Shown here one piece after another: positions 26,084-34,784 of a DNA stretch of 64,000 bases. This DNA comes from Lachnospiraceae bacterium (GTDB lineage: Bacteria > Bacillota > Clostridia > Lachnospirales > Lachnospiraceae): assembly GCA_017480565.1 (NCBI GenBank), contig JAFVAL010000020.1:1-64000 (forward strand), in the 5' to 3' direction. The position numbers and the translations under genes were made by a program. The notes under the pieces were generated by a model that was not told the origin of the DNA, searched no databases, and saw nothing but the letters and a program-made list of their open reading frames with translations. Each line of letters opens with the position of its first letter. Within the stretch, counting starts at the first letter, position 1.

Positions 26084-26857
26084 ATGAAAGAGTTATTCAA
26101 TCTGAAGGGTAATGTGGCAATCGTTACAGGCTGCTCAACCGGCCTTGGTGTACAGATGGCAAAGGCACTTGCCAACCAGGGCTGCAATATCGTTGCTGTT
26201 GCTCGTCGTCAGAACCTGATCGACGAAGTCGCTGCAGAGCTTCGTGAAACCTACGGTGTGGAGGCGATCGGCGTTCGCTGCGACATCACAGATACCGAGA
26301 ATGTCAAGGCTTGTGTTGCCACGGTTATGGAGAAGTTCGGCCGCATCGACATCCTGATCAACAACGCAGGAACCGGCGCTGTCGCACCTGCTGAGGATAT
26401 CACCGATGCACAGTTTGCAAATGAGATGAACATCGATCTGTTTGGCTCCTTTAAGATGGCAAGAGAGGTTGCCAAGGTTGCAATGATCCCTGCAAAGTAC
26501 GGCAGAATCATCAACATCGCTTCCATGTACGGCTTGGTCGGCAACAAGGTTGCTCCTGCTTCTCCGTACCATGCAGCAAAGGGCGGCGTTGTCAACTTAA
26601 CCAGAGCACTCGCAGCTGAATGGGGCAAGTACGGCATCACCGTCAATGCAATCTGCCCTGGCTACTTCTACTCTCCGTTAACCCGTGAGACCTTAGACAG
26701 CGAGTTCTTCCAGGCAAATGCACGCACCATGATCCCGCTTGAGCGTTACGGTGATGAGGGCGAGTTAGACACCGCAGCTGTCTTCCTTTCCTCTCCTGCA
26801 ACCACCTATGTCACCGGCGTTGCACTTCCGGTTGACGGCGGATATACGTGCATGTAA
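26084..26857 (+). CDS. Short-chain dehydrogenase/reductase, gluconate-5-dehydrogenase-like
   Basis: 257 residues from ATG 26084, with AAGGAG nine bases upstream. Classical SDR: cofactor loop TGCSTGLG, NNAG, catalytic Ser in INIASMYG and YxxxK in PYHAAKGG, C-terminal PVDGGYT. It oxidises or reduces a sugar, sugar acid or related alcohol with NAD(P). The family and the neighbouring pentose/sugar-acid genes suggest a ketogluconate or uronate route; the exact substrate is open. Its stop codon lies inside the long terminator palindrome shared with the convergent epimerase gene. Confidence 0.85.
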   Translation: MKELFNLKGNVAIVTGCSTGLGVQMAKALANQGCNIVAVARRQNLIDEVAAELRETYGVEAIGVRCDITDTENVKACVATVMEKFGRIDILINNAGTGAVAPAEDITDAQFANEMNIDLFGSFKMAREVAKVAMIPAKYGRIINIASMYGLVGNKVAPASPYHAAKGGVVNLTRALAAEWGKYGITVNAICPGYFYSPLTRETLDSEFFQANARTMIPLERYGDEGELDTAAVFLSSPATTYVTGVALPVDGGYTCM

Positions 26858-26915
26858 ATTAGAGCATAAAAATAAGGCATTCCGAAGAATGCCTTATTTT
26901 TATGCTCTAATTTAC
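26854..26915. terminator. 29-bp perfect palindrome, bidirectional terminator
   Basis: Positions 26854-26882 pair without mismatch with 26887-26915, loop CGAA. The structure includes the SDR stop codon and separates the convergent SDR and epimerase genes. A-rich and T-rich tracts on both arms give transcript-end signals in both directions. Confidence 0.85.
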
Positions 26916-26925
26916 GCTGGAAAGA

Positions 26926-27621
26926 TCACTCTTCCCTCTGACCATAATAAGCATTCGCCCCGTGCTTACGGTAATAATGCTTATCCTGCAGATACTGCGG
27001 CGCGGGTTCGACCTGCGGATTGATCATCTCGCATCTGGCAGCCATCTTCGCGCACTCCTCCAGAACCACCGCGTTGTGAACCGCTTCGTGCGGGTTCTTG
27101 CCCCAGGTGAACGGTCCGTGATTCTTGCAAAGCACTGCGGGCATCGCCTCATAATCATTGTTCTTAAACACATCGACGATGAGAACACCTGTGTTCTTCT
27201 CATACCCCTCGTCCAGCTCTTCCTTGGTCAGACAGCGCGCACCGGGAACCTCACCGTAGAGGTAATCTGCATGTGTGGTACCGTAACAAGGAATGCCGCG
27301 TCCTGCCTGCGCCCAGCTGGTCGCCCACGGAGAATGCGTATGAACCACACCGCCAATGTTCGGAAATGCCTTGTAGAGCTCGATGTGAGTCAAGGTATCG
27401 CTTGAAGGATTCAGATGTCCTTCGACCACATTTCCCTCAAGATCGACGACCACCATATGCTCCGGAGTGAGCTTATCATAATCGACACCACTCGGCTTAA
27501 TCACCATCAGGCCGGATTCTCTGTCGATGCCGGAGACATTGCCCCAGGTAAAAGTCACAAGACCATACTTAGGCAGTAACATGTTTGCTTCATAAACCAC
27601 TTTTTTCAGTTCTTCTAACAT
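26926..27621 (-). CDS. araD: L-ribulose-5-phosphate 4-epimerase (AraD/UlaF/SgbE family)
   Basis: 231 residues, ATG with GGAGGAG eight bases upstream. Class II aldolase fold: [22 protein letters not shown], the metal-binding HTHS ([13 protein letters not shown]) and the second His region [11 protein letters not shown]. It interconverts L-ribulose-5-phosphate and D-xylulose-5-phosphate, feeding the pentose phosphate pathway, with a divalent metal. Members acting in arabinose (AraD), ascorbate (UlaF) and xylulose (SgbE) routes are alike; no kinase or isomerase of one route is adjacent, so the symbol is for the family. Confidence 0.88.
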   Translation of the reverse strand: MLEELKKVVYEANMLLPKYGLVTFTWGNVSGIDRESGLMVIKPSGVDYDKLTPEHMVVVDLEGNVVEGHLNPSSDTLTHIELYKAFPNIGGVVHTHSPWATSWAQAGRGIPCYGTTHADYLYGEVPGARCLTKEELDEGYEKNTGVLIVDVFKNNDYEAMPAVLCKNHGPFTWGKNPHEAVHNAVVLEECAKMAARCEMINPQVEPAPQYLQDKHYYRKHGANAYYGQREE

Positions 27622-27684
27622 CTCTAACTCTCCTCCACGTGGATCCCGATTTCATCAACCATGCAGATCCCTTTTGATGTCTCT

Positions 27685-27714
27685 ATCATACCACAGATCA
27701 CCTCCTAAGATCAA
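27685..27714 (-). promoter_or_regulatory. Promoter of the epimerase gene
   Basis: Minus strand TTGATC (27709-27714), an 18-base spacer ending TGG, and TATGAT (27685-27690), an extended -10 form. Confidence 0.5.
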
Positions 27715-27729
27715 TGAGAATCCTTCGCA

Positions 27730-27758
27730 TTGCATCTTTGGGGAAACTGCAGTAAAAT
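27730..27758 (+). promoter_or_regulatory. Promoter of the FG-GAP-like gene
   Basis: TTGCAT (27730-27735), a 17-base spacer and TAAAAT (27753-27758), about 30 bases before the start codon. Confidence 0.55.
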
Positions 27759-27790
27759 AAATTCACAGTTTACGGAAGGCAGGAAGCGGT

Positions 27791-28855
27791 ATGAAAATCA
27801 AAAAGAAAATCATTGCAAATCTCAATAAATGTTACTCGATCTCTGACATCACGGTGGAGGGGAAGCATTGTTTTCTGGTGGCTTCTGAAAAGCCCGATCC
27901 TTGTTACCTATTTGCGGAGGACGGCACGCAGCTTGAGACAGTCTGGAGCGAGCCCGGCGGTGTCATGACGATGGTCCCGGTTCCCGGCGCTGACGGGCAG
28001 TTTCTCGCAACCCAGAAGTTCTACTCTCCCAACGACTCGATCCAGGCAAAGATCGTCATTGCGACGAGAAAGGCCGCAAATGACTGGGAGATCCGTACCC
28101 TTTGCCATGTACCGTTCGTACATCGTTTTGGTATCCTTAAGCGCGGCGGCACGCATTATCTCATCGCCTGTGCGTTAAAGACCGGGCATGAGTATAAGAA
28201 CGACTGGCGCTTCCCAGGCGCCTGCTTCGGCGCAGAACTTCCCGCTGATCTCTCCTGCTATGACGAGGGCCACGAGCTTGCACTGACACCGATCATGGAC
28301 GGAATGCTGAAGAACCACGGCTATGCAAAGATCAGCCACGGCGGACATGACGCAGGTTTGGTCGCCTGCGAAGAAGGCACCTTCATCTTCGATCCTCCGA
28401 TGGTACGCGGCGGTGCGTGGGAAGTCACACAGATCAGTACCGTTCCGTCGAGCGACTCCATTTTGTGCGATCTGGACGGCGACAGCAAACCGGAGCTTGG
28501 CTGCATCAGCCCGTTCCACGGCAACGCTCTGACCATCTATCATCTGGATGAGCATGACAATTATGTTCCTCAGTGGAAGTATGACCGTCCGGAGAAGGAA
28601 ACCGAGATGATCCATGCCACCTGGGCCTGCGAGATGCTCGGACGTCCGACCTGGATCATCGGCTGGCGCAAGGGAACCAAGAACACAATCATGGTCACCT
28701 GGGACGCCGAGGCAGGCACCTACAAGACCGAGTTCATCGACCAGAACACCGGCTGCGCGAATGCGATGCATTTTAAAAATGCAGCAGGCGTCGACATCGT
28801 GATTGGCGCAAACCGTGAGATCGACGAGGTCGCATACTATACGATCACAGAATAA
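27791..28855 (+). CDS. FG-GAP/VCBS-like beta-propeller protein of unknown function
   Basis: 354 residues, ATG after AGGAAG. The protein has no signal peptide and consists of repeating beta-rich blocks. CDLDGDSKPELGC is a calcium-type FG-GAP/VCBS motif, and repeated segments such as KHCFLVASEKPDPCYLF, THYLIACALKTG and GVDIVIGANREIDEV have the spacing of propeller blades. No catalytic family was recognised. It sits between sugar-acid genes on opposite strands with its own promoter and terminator, which suggests a sugar-binding or lactonase-like role, but that is only context. Confidence 0.55.
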   Translation: MKIKKKIIANLNKCYSISDITVEGKHCFLVASEKPDPCYLFAEDGTQLETVWSEPGGVMTMVPVPGADGQFLATQKFYSPNDSIQAKIVIATRKAANDWEIRTLCHVPFVHRFGILKRGGTHYLIACALKTGHEYKNDWRFPGACFGAELPADLSCYDEGHELALTPIMDGMLKNHGYAKISHGGHDAGLVACEEGTFIFDPPMVRGGAWEVTQISTVPSSDSILCDLDGDSKPELGCISPFHGNALTIYHLDEHDNYVPQWKYDRPEKETEMIHATWACEMLGRPTWIIGWRKGTKNTIMVTWDAEAGTYKTEFIDQNTGCANAMHFKNAAGVDIVIGANREIDEVAYYTITE

Positions 28856-28868
28856 ACTTCTACCACCC

Positions 28869-28902
28869 AAAAAGGCAGGAACCCGAAGATTCCTGCCTTT
28901 TT
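28869..28902. terminator. Bidirectional intrinsic terminator
   Basis: 13-bp perfect stem (28869-28881 with 28890-28902), loop of 8, with A and T runs at the ends. It serves both the FG-GAP-like gene (plus) and the hydroxyacid dehydrogenase gene (minus). Confidence 0.9.
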
Positions 28903-28914
28903 CATTTCAAAATT

Positions 28915-29880
28915 TTATTTATTGACCACGTTGACCGGTGCCCCTGCAAGGTACGCCTTGACATTCTCCACTGCGCAGTCCATGATGCGCTGTCTGCTCT
29001 CCTTCGGTGCCCAGGAAATGTGAGGAGTAATGATGCAGTTCTTCGCGGTAAGCAACGGGTTGTCTCCCTTGATGGGCTCGGTCGAAACGACGTCAACACC
29101 AGCTGCTGCCACCTTGCCACAATTTAACGCATCCGCCAGATCCTGCTCGACCACGAGCGGACCACGGGAGTTATTTAACAAGATCACGCCATCCTTCATC
29201 TTTGCGATCGTGTCCTTATTGATGATGCCCTGCGTCTCCGGGAAGAGCGGGCAATGAAGCGCGATCACGTCAGAATTTGTCAGCAGCGTATCCAGATCCA
29301 CATACTCACCGATGGCTCTGCCGAAATCGTTCGGATAGCTGTCATAAGCCAGAACCTTCATGCCAAGAGCTTTCGCAATCTTGCCGGTCGTCTGGCCGAT
29401 GCGGCCGAAGCCGATGATACCGATGGTCTTGCCATCCAGCTCGATGAGCGGATAATCCCAGTAACAGAAGTCTGCGCTTCTCTCCCAGTCACCGTTGTGA
29501 ACACTCTCATTGTGATGTCCGATGTGATGGCAGATCTCAAGGAGCAGTGCGATCGCGAACTGGCCGACACTTGCGGTGCCGTAAGTTGGAACGTTGGTGA
29601 CCGGAATGCCTTTCTCCTTCGCATACTGATAATCCACCACATTATAGCCCGTCGCCAGCACGGAGATGAACTTCAGGTTCGGACAGGCATCGATGACCTT
29701 TTTCGTGATCGGGGTCTTATTGGTAAATGCAATCTCTGCGTCTCCGATGCGCTCGATCGCTTCATTCTCATCCGTTAAGCTCGATCTGTCATAGACCGTA
29801 AGCTCGCCCAGTGCGCCAAGCGCGTCCCAGCTTAAATCGCCGGGATTCTCGGTGTAGCCGTCAAGTACAACTATTTTCAT
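28915..29880 (-). CDS. D-2-hydroxyacid dehydrogenase (glycerate dehydrogenase-like)
   Basis: 321 residues from ATG 29878-29880 (MKIVVLDGYTENPG), with GGAGAGA seven bases upstream; the longer frame has none. NAD-binding loop GIIGFGRIGQ, catalytic Arg in NNSRGPLV, Glu near VVSTEPIKG and His in TPHISWAP. The N-terminus MKIVVLDGYTxNPGDLSW is typical of the HprA/glycerate dehydrogenase subgroup, which reduces hydroxypyruvate or related 2-oxoacids with NADH. It follows the TIM-barrel gene by 28 bp, so both form one unit. Confidence 0.88.
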   Translation of the reverse strand: MKIVVLDGYTENPGDLSWDALGALGELTVYDRSSLTDENEAIERIGDAEIAFTNKTPITKKVIDACPNLKFISVLATGYNVVDYQYAKEKGIPVTNVPTYGTASVGQFAIALLLEICHHIGHHNESVHNGDWERSADFCYWDYPLIELDGKTIGIIGFGRIGQTTGKIAKALGMKVLAYDSYPNDFGRAIGEYVDLDTLLTNSDVIALHCPLFPETQGIINKDTIAKMKDGVILLNNSRGPLVVEQDLADALNCGKVAAAGVDVVSTEPIKGDNPLLTAKNCIITPHISWAPKESRQRIMDCAVENVKAYLAGAPVNVVNK

Positions 29881-29908
29881 CCTAAATCTCTCCTTACTAT
29901 TATGTGGT

Positions 29909-30799
29909 TCAGTCTTCCAACAGCGCCCACGCACGGTTCAGGCAACGCTTGGTGTTAGCAAGCACGATTCCTTCATCCTCACCCGGACGAAGCGTCACTT
30001 CCATCGAAAGCACATAAGGCTCCTCGGCATTAAAGAATCCCTCATCCTTTAAAACACGCAGATAATCCAGAAGCTCCGGCACATCATTGGCACTGTTCGG
30101 ATATCCCATGCGAGGATGCAGATCACCGTAGCCATCACAGCCAGGCTTTACGACTGCATTTCCAAAATGGAAATGTGTGATATACGGACGAAGGGTACGC
30201 ACGACAAACTTACTCGTCTCATAGGTTGTCGGGAAATGGCTTAGATCCACTAACAAACCAAAGTTGTTATGACTTGTGCGCATGTCCGCCGCGAACTTCG
30301 CCGCGTACGGTGCAGGACCGATCAGGGCAGCCTTATCCATGTCAAAGTCAAAGACTTCCAGCTCAACGTTCATGTTCTTGGTCGCCGCATAATCGCAGAG
30401 CTTTCTCGTTGTCTTTAATAACTGCGCATAGGCCTGATCCTTCGTCGCTTCCTCCCATTTGCCGGCAAGGAATGCAATGCCCTTCGCGCCAAAATACTCG
30501 GCCTCATCAATCGCCTCTAAAAGCGTAGCCTCTGCTTTTAAACGCTCTTCTTCATCGATCGCATTCGGGTTAAGCTTCGGGCCTAAAAGTCTCGGCTGTG
30601 CACCGTAACAGACCTTTAAATGGCTCTGGTCAAGGAGCGCTTTCGCCTCTGCATTTCTCTCACCAAAACTCTTTACTTCAATCGCATCAAAATAATCGTC
30701 GCGGCAAACCGTCGTCAGCGCATCGATCGGATCAGACTTCGGCCAGCTCATCCAAAGAATCGTACCGACCTGAAAATACTTATGAATGGATTCTCTCAA
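29909..30799 (-). CDS. Sugar phosphate isomerase/epimerase, TIM barrel
   Basis: 296 residues from a TTG start at 30797-30799, chosen because GAGGAGG is six to seven bases upstream. The pattern is that of xylose-isomerase-like TIM barrels (PF01261): NVELEVFDFD, FGLLVDLSHFPTTYE, ITHFHFGNAV and VLSMEVTLRPGED supply the Glu, Asp, His and Glu metal ligands. Such enzymes isomerise or epimerise keto sugars or sugar phosphates. Together with the hydroxyacid dehydrogenase, the epimerase and the SDR it suggests breakdown of an unusual sugar or sugar acid. A minus-strand TATAAT near 30868 probably belongs to its promoter. Confidence 0.8.
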   Translation of the reverse strand: MRESIHKYFQVGTILWMSWPKSDPIDALTTVCRDDYFDAIEVKSFGERNAEAKALLDQSHLKVCYGAQPRLLGPKLNPNAIDEEERLKAEATLLEAIDEAEYFGAKGIAFLAGKWEEATKDQAYAQLLKTTRKLCDYAATKNMNVELEVFDFDMDKAALIGPAPYAAKFAADMRTSHNNFGLLVDLSHFPTTYETSKFVVRTLRPYITHFHFGNAVVKPGCDGYGDLHPRMGYPNSANDVPELLDYLRVLKDEGFFNAEEPYVLSMEVTLRPGEDEGIVLANTKRCLNRAWALLED

Positions 30800-30910
30800 C
30801 GTAAAACCTCCTCGTTCAAAACCTCTGTGCAAATGACTGCACAAACCAACCGTATTTCTTCCAGATTATAGTACCATAGAAGATAAGGATTGGTAAAGAG
30901 GTTGTACAAA

Positions 30911-30946
30911 CAAAAATAGCGCTATGTTCAAACACAGCGCTACTTT
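30911..30946 (-). terminator. Intrinsic terminator of queA
   Basis: 10-bp stem (30917-30926 with 30933-30942, one G-T pair), loop of 6, followed on the minus strand by TTTTT. It lies just after the queA stop. Confidence 0.85.
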
Positions 30947-30958
30947 TCTTCATCAGGC

Positions 30959-31984
30959 TCATTTTACGAGCATCGCATCTCCAAACGAGAAGAAACGATA
31001 TCTCTCCTTCACCGCCTCTTCATACGCGGCAAGCACATGCTCTCTTCCCGCGAGTGCCGACACCAACATAATCAAAGTCGATTCCGGCAGATGGAAATTT
31101 GTGATCAGGCAATCCAGGATCTTAAACTGATATCCCGGATAGATAAAGATCTCAGTGTTTCCGCTGCCTGCATGGATCACACCGTCCGGCGTCGACGCAC
31201 TCTCGACGGTGCGGCAGCTTGTCGTGCCCACACAGATCACGCGGTGGCCCTCCGCCTTTGCGCGGTTGATCTTCTCCGCCGCTTCTTCGGTCACCTCGTA
31301 CCATTCGGAATGCATGTGGTGATCTAAGATATCCTCGGTCTTCACCGGCCGGAACGTTCCCAGTCCCACGTGGAGCGTCACCTCTGCAATCTCCACGCCC
31401 ATCTGGCGAATCTCGGAAAGTAATTCTTTTGTGAAATGCAGTCCCGCAGTCGGCGCGGCAGCGGAGCCTTCGTACTTCGCATACACGGTCTGATACCGGT
31501 TCTTGTCCTTCAGTTCATGCGTAATGTAAGGCGGCAGAGGCATTTGCCCAAGCTGATCTAAGATCTCCTCAAAGATCCCCTCGTAATGAAACTGAATCAA
31601 ACGATTGCCCTCATCGACCACCTCCACCACAGTGGCGCGCAGCAATCCGTCTCCAAAGACAAGCTTCGTACCGACACGCGCCTTCTTTCCAGGCTTTACC
31701 AGTGTCTCCCAGATATCATTTTCTCTGCGCTTTAAGAGCAAAACCTCAATATGGCCGCCGGTTCCCTCACGCTCCCCGAGAAGTCTTGCCGGAATCACCT
31801 TCGTATCGTTGATCACGAGACAATCTCCGGGCGTTAAGTACTCTTTGATATCTGTAAAATGCCTGTGCTCCCAGGCACCGGTGTGCTTATCTAGCACCAG
31901 CATTCTGGAGCTGGAACGATCCTCCAGCGGATCCTGTGCGATCAGCTCCTGGGGCAAATCAAAATAAAAATCACTCTTCTTCAT
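30959..31984 (-). CDS. queA: tRNA preQ1(34) S-adenosylmethionine ribosyltransferase-isomerase
   Basis: 341 residues from ATG 31982-31984. It transfers and rearranges the ribosyl part of S-adenosylmethionine to make epoxyqueuosine in tRNA. Conserved blocks: [55 protein letters not shown] (here [14 protein letters not shown]), and the C-terminal [15 protein letters not shown]. Normal length. The start shares one base with the stop of the anti-sigma-like gene (TGATG), so the two are translationally coupled. Other queuosine genes are not in the window. Confidence 0.95.
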   Translation of the reverse strand: MKKSDFYFDLPQELIAQDPLEDRSSSRMLVLDKHTGAWEHRHFTDIKEYLTPGDCLVINDTKVIPARLLGEREGTGGHIEVLLLKRRENDIWETLVKPGKKARVGTKLVFGDGLLRATVVEVVDEGNRLIQFHYEGIFEEILDQLGQMPLPPYITHELKDKNRYQTVYAKYEGSAAAPTAGLHFTKELLSEIRQMGVEIAEVTLHVGLGTFRPVKTEDILDHHMHSEWYEVTEEAAEKINRAKAEGHRVICVGTTSCRTVESASTPDGVIHAGSGNTEIFIYPGYQFKILDCLITNFHLPESTLIMLVSALAGREHVLAAYEEAVKERYRFFSFGDAMLVK

Positions 31985-32706
31985 CACTCTTCTATCACCG
32001 TAAATGCAATGGTCTCCGGCGCGTCCGGGTAAGCCGCATGCATCGCTTCATTGACCTTGCAAATGAATTCGTAAGCCGTCAAAGCGGCTCCATTCTCATC
32101 TGGCATACTTTTTAATTCCACCGAAAGAATGTCATCCTCCGTCAGGTATGCTGCATCATAGTCACTGATGCAGTCCCCCGCAAACAAGCGCTCCTTGATC
32201 GCCGCAAGCGTCTCCTCATCGATGGATCCATAGTTGACAAGACCATCTTTTTCTTCTGCGGTTTCCGGGCGGGCAACCTCAGGCATGGTCTCAGCCTCTC
32301 CGTCAAACGGGCTCGACTCTGCAGACTTTTCTACTTCCGCCGGGATCGCCTCATCATTGGCTACGACGGCTTCTCCGGTCATGACCGCCTGTACTGCCGT
32401 CGTCGTCTCCTGAACTGCCATCTCGTCTGACTTGCTCGCAGCGCCCATTCTGATCTGTGAAATCTGGTACACACCAAGCCCTAAGATCACGACGCAAAGG
32501 CACGCAGCGACCAGTCCCGCATTCCTGCGAAATGCAGGCGTGCGGTACCACGGGATCACCTTGGGCTTACTTTCTTCTGCTACCGGGGTATTCTTTGCCT
32601 CTTCCATTGCAGCTTCCGCTGCCGCTTTTGCCCGCGCAAGCGCTTCAGGAGATACCTGGATTTTGTCTGTCGCGCTGCGATAGGTTTCCTTGATCATATC
32701 GCTCAA
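31984..32706 (-). CDS. Putative anti-sigma factor, single-span membrane protein
   Basis: 240 residues from TTG 32704-32706 ([16 protein letters not shown]), with AAGGAGG eight bases upstream. A cytoplasmic helix region (about 1-60), one membrane helix (about 63-83, [19 protein letters not shown]), then an acidic extracytoplasmic region, poorly conserved. No zinc-finger motif is visible. The position directly after an ECF sigma gene and the topology indicate the sigma factor's membrane-bound partner; that is inference from context. 13 bp separate the two. Confidence 0.6.
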   Translation of the reverse strand: MSDMIKETYRSATDKIQVSPEALARAKAAAEAAMEEAKNTPVAEESKPKVIPWYRTPAFRRNAGLVAACLCVVILGLGVYQISQIRMGAASKSDEMAVQETTTAVQAVMTGEAVVANDEAIPAEVEKSAESSPFDGEAETMPEVARPETAEEKDGLVNYGSIDEETLAAIKERLFAGDCISDYDAAYLTEDDILSVELKSMPDENGAALTAYEFICKVNEAMHAAYPDAPETIAFTVIEE

Positions 32707-32719
32707 TCCATTTACCTCC

Positions 32720-33208
32720 TTACCTGTACTCTGGGCCAAGCACTTCTTCTAACTTCTTGCGGCCGCGGTGCAAAAGAGACTTCACGGTGCTTTCTTTTTG
32801 ACCTAACACCCTGGCAATCTCTGCCACCGACAATTCCTCATAGTAGAACAAATGGATCGGATCCCGATACTTCACCGGCAGATTTAGCACTGCCTGAAAG
32901 ACTTCATTTTCCTCTTTGGTCTCGATGCCGCCAAGCGCGCCGTCCGTTAACGTACTCAGATCTTCCATCTGGGTCACTTTCTTCGCCCAGCTCGTCGTAA
33001 GCAGGCGGTTTGAGGCGTTGATCGTGACGCGGATCAGCCACGCCTTCTCATGTTCATCGCTCTCAAATGACTTGGCATTCATCATATATTTGACAAGCAC
33101 ATCCTGTAAGATGTCCTCGGCATCATCGCGGTTCTTCACCCGCGCCAGAGCGATCTTGTAAATCATATCGCTGTAGCGGGCAAGCACCCGGTCTATTGCA
33201 TTTTCCAA
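32720..33208 (-). CDS. ECF-type RNA polymerase sigma factor
   Basis: 162 residues from TTG 33206-33208 with AAAGGAG upstream. Region 2 (SDMIYKIALARVKNRDDAED and the -10 recognition part ILQDVLVKYMM) and region 4 (LNLPVKYRDPIHLFYYEELS, then IARVLGQKESTVKSLLHRGR) are present, joined by a short linker; regions 1 and 3 are absent, as in ECF factors. It directs RNA polymerase to a stress or envelope regulon not visible here, probably including its own operon with the putative anti-sigma gene and queA. Confidence 0.9.
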   Translation of the reverse strand: MENAIDRVLARYSDMIYKIALARVKNRDDAEDILQDVLVKYMMNAKSFESDEHEKAWLIRVTINASNRLLTTSWAKKVTQMEDLSTLTDGALGGIETKEENEVFQAVLNLPVKYRDPIHLFYYEELSVAEIARVLGQKESTVKSLLHRGRKKLEEVLGPEYR

Positions 33209-33305
33209 GACCTCTCCTTTCTCCTGCTCCCACCTCGGATCTCGGTCAGAAGAGAACCTCCTACCCTAAATACCGCAGATGCGCCTTCAAAGTTGCATGG
33301 AAATG

Positions 33306-33331
33306 AAAAAATAGCCGCTCCGGGGAGCGGC
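33306..33331 (-). terminator. Terminator of the infC-rpmI-rplT operon
   Basis: GCCGCTC (33314-33320) pairs with GAGCGGC (33325-33331), loop of 4, followed on the minus strand by a T-rich tract. It lies just after the rplT stop. Confidence 0.85.
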
Positions 33332-33340
33332 CCATAAAAC

Positions 33341-33697
33341 TTATGCGATTGCCTTCTTTGCAGTCTCAGCAAGAGCGGTAAATCCAGCTGCATCGTTGAC
33401 TGCCATCTCAGCTAACATCTTACGGTTGATATCGATACCGGCAACCTTAAGACCATGCATGAGCTTGCTGTAGGAAAGTCCGTTCATTCTTGCTGCTGCG
33501 TTGATACGAGCGATCCACAGCTGTCTGAACTGACGCTTTCTCTGCTTACGGCCTTCATAGGAAGTATTCAGAGCACGCATCACGGACTGCTTAGCGATTC
33601 TGTACTGTTTGGATCTTGCGCCGCGATAACCCTTCGCCAGCTTCAGTGTTCTGTTATGTTTCTTTCTTGCGTTTAATCCGCCTTTAATTCTAGCCAT
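33341..33697 (-). CDS. rplT: 50S ribosomal protein L20
   Basis: 118 residues, the usual length. Typical Arg/Lys-rich N-terminus ([36 protein letters not shown]) that inserts into 23S rRNA, and a globular C-terminus that also binds the operon leader mRNA for autocontrol in Bacillus. Third gene of the infC operon, 30 bp after rpmI. Confidence 0.98.
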   Translation of the reverse strand: MARIKGGLNARKKHNRTLKLAKGYRGARSKQYRIAKQSVMRALNTSYEGRKQRKRQFRQLWIARINAAARMNGLSYSKLMHGLKVAGIDINRKMLAEMAVNDAAGFTALAETAKKAIA

Positions 33698-33727
33698 AAT
33701 TTATATCCTCCTAACATTCCCCGCATC

Positions 33728-33925
33728 TTACAGATAAGGTAAAACTTTCTTCATTACTTTTGCATTGGTCTGATCTGTGATCGTAGGCTTTCTCAGATTT
33801 CTCTTTCTCTTCTGAGACTTCTTGGTAAGGATATGGCTCTTGTAAGCTTTCATTCTCTTTAACTTACCGGACCCTGTCTTGGTAAAGCGCTTTGCTGCAG
33901 CTCTCTTCGTTTTTAACTTCGGCAT
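33728..33925 (-). CDS. rpmI: 50S ribosomal protein L35
   Basis: 65 residues: [20 protein letters not shown], then [17 protein letters not shown], fully typical. It lies between infC and rplT, the standard order in bacteria. Confidence 0.98.
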   Translation of the reverse strand: MPKLKTKRAAAKRFTKTGSGKLKRMKAYKSHILTKKSQKRKRNLRKPTITDQTNAKVMKKVLPYL

Positions 33926-33964
33926 AACTGATTCCTCCTAACAATACATTTATAAGTCAAATGC

Positions 33965-34471
33965 TTATCGCTTCTGTCCCAGGAACATCGACATGTTCCT
34001 TCCTTCCATCTTCGGTGCCTTCTCAATGACCGCAACGTCTGCAATCAGCTCATAGAAGTCATCTAAGATCTTCTTCGTCTCATTCGCATGGGACATCTCA
34101 CGTCCGCGGAAACGCAAGGTTACCTTCACCTTGTCTCCCTTGGATAAAAACTTCTTTGCCTGATTGGCCTTGGTCGCCAGATCGTTCTCATCGATGTTCG
34201 GGGACATACGGATCTCCTTCACCTCGGTGACATGCTGCTTCTTCTTGGCTTCCTTTTCCTTGCGGGCCATCTCGTAACGATACTTGCCATAGTCGATAAT
34301 CTTACATACCGGCGGCTTCGCGGTCGGCGCGATCTTAACCAGATCCAGATTGGCTTCATTCGCCAACTTCTGAGCATCTCTTGCTGACATGATTCCCAGC
34401 TGCTGCCCATCTTCTCCAATGACACGTACTTCACGGTCGCGGATCTGCTCGTTAATCATTAATTCGCTAAT
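33965..34471 (-). CDS. infC: Translation initiation factor IF-3 with ATT start
   Basis: 168 residues if translation starts at ATT 34469-34471 (ISELMINEQIRDREVRVI). AAGGAGG lies nine bases upstream of that codon; the first ATG, four codons later, is too far from it. The rare start is a known hallmark of infC, where IF-3 discriminates against it to control its own level. The N domain (GQQLGIMSARDAQKLAN) and C domain (KIIDYGKYRYEMARKEKEA, SKGDKVKVTLRFRGREM) are complete. First gene of the operon, behind an attenuator. Confidence 0.95.
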   Translation of the reverse strand: MSELMINEQIRDREVRVIGEDGQQLGIMSARDAQKLANEANLDLVKIAPTAKPPVCKIIDYGKYRYEMARKEKEAKKKQHVTEVKEIRMSPNIDENDLATKANQAKKFLSKGDKVKVTLRFRGREMSHANETKKILDDFYELIADVAVIEKAPKMEGRNMSMFLGQKR

Positions 34472-34499
34472 TGGTCTACACCTCCTTAAGACACGAAAG

Positions 34500-34625
34500 A
34501 TGAAAAAAACGTGGACACAAAGCATCCACGTTACATAAAGGGGACATCCCCTTGCGTTCGTTATCAACCCGGGTCGCCTCACTGCGCCAAGGTGAGAGTG
34601 GATACTCTGCTTTCTTTACAACAAA
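34500..34625 (-). ncRNA. L20/IF-3 type leader with attenuator
   Basis: The transcript starting near 34622 carries about 150 bases before infC. It folds into several helices (for example GGGGACATCCCC at 34540-34551) and ends in an intrinsic terminator: AACGTGGA (34508-34515) with TCCACGTT (34525-34532), then T7 (34503-34509 on this strand). In Bacillus, L20 binds such a leader and favours the terminator. The identity as an L20 leader rests on position and layout. Confidence 0.75.
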
Positions 34626-34628
34626 AGA

Positions 34629-34657
34629 ATACTAGCACAAGGCAAATGGGATGTCAA
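34629..34657 (-). promoter_or_regulatory. Promoter of the infC operon
   Basis: Minus strand TTGACA (34652-34657, perfect), 17-base spacer ending TGC, and TAGTAT (34629-34634). One of the best promoters in the window, fitting a ribosomal operon. Confidence 0.85.
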
Positions 34658-34747
34658 GCATATTTTTACAATATTTACCGGATGAAATGTGCGCAGAAGC
34701 CAGCCTCAATATCCCCCGGGGAGGGTTGTGCGGCCCCGCCCAAACGG

Positions 34748-34767
34748 GTAGAATAAAGCTATTCTAC
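34748..34767 (+). promoter_or_regulatory. Short hairpin or operator before the methyltransferase gene
   Basis: GTAGAATA (34748-34755) pairs perfectly with TATTCTAC (34760-34767) around AAGC, ending 17 bases before the GTG start. It may be an operator or an mRNA hairpin close to the ribosome site. Confidence 0.4.
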
Positions 34768-34784
34768 GAAGTGAGGTAACCGCC

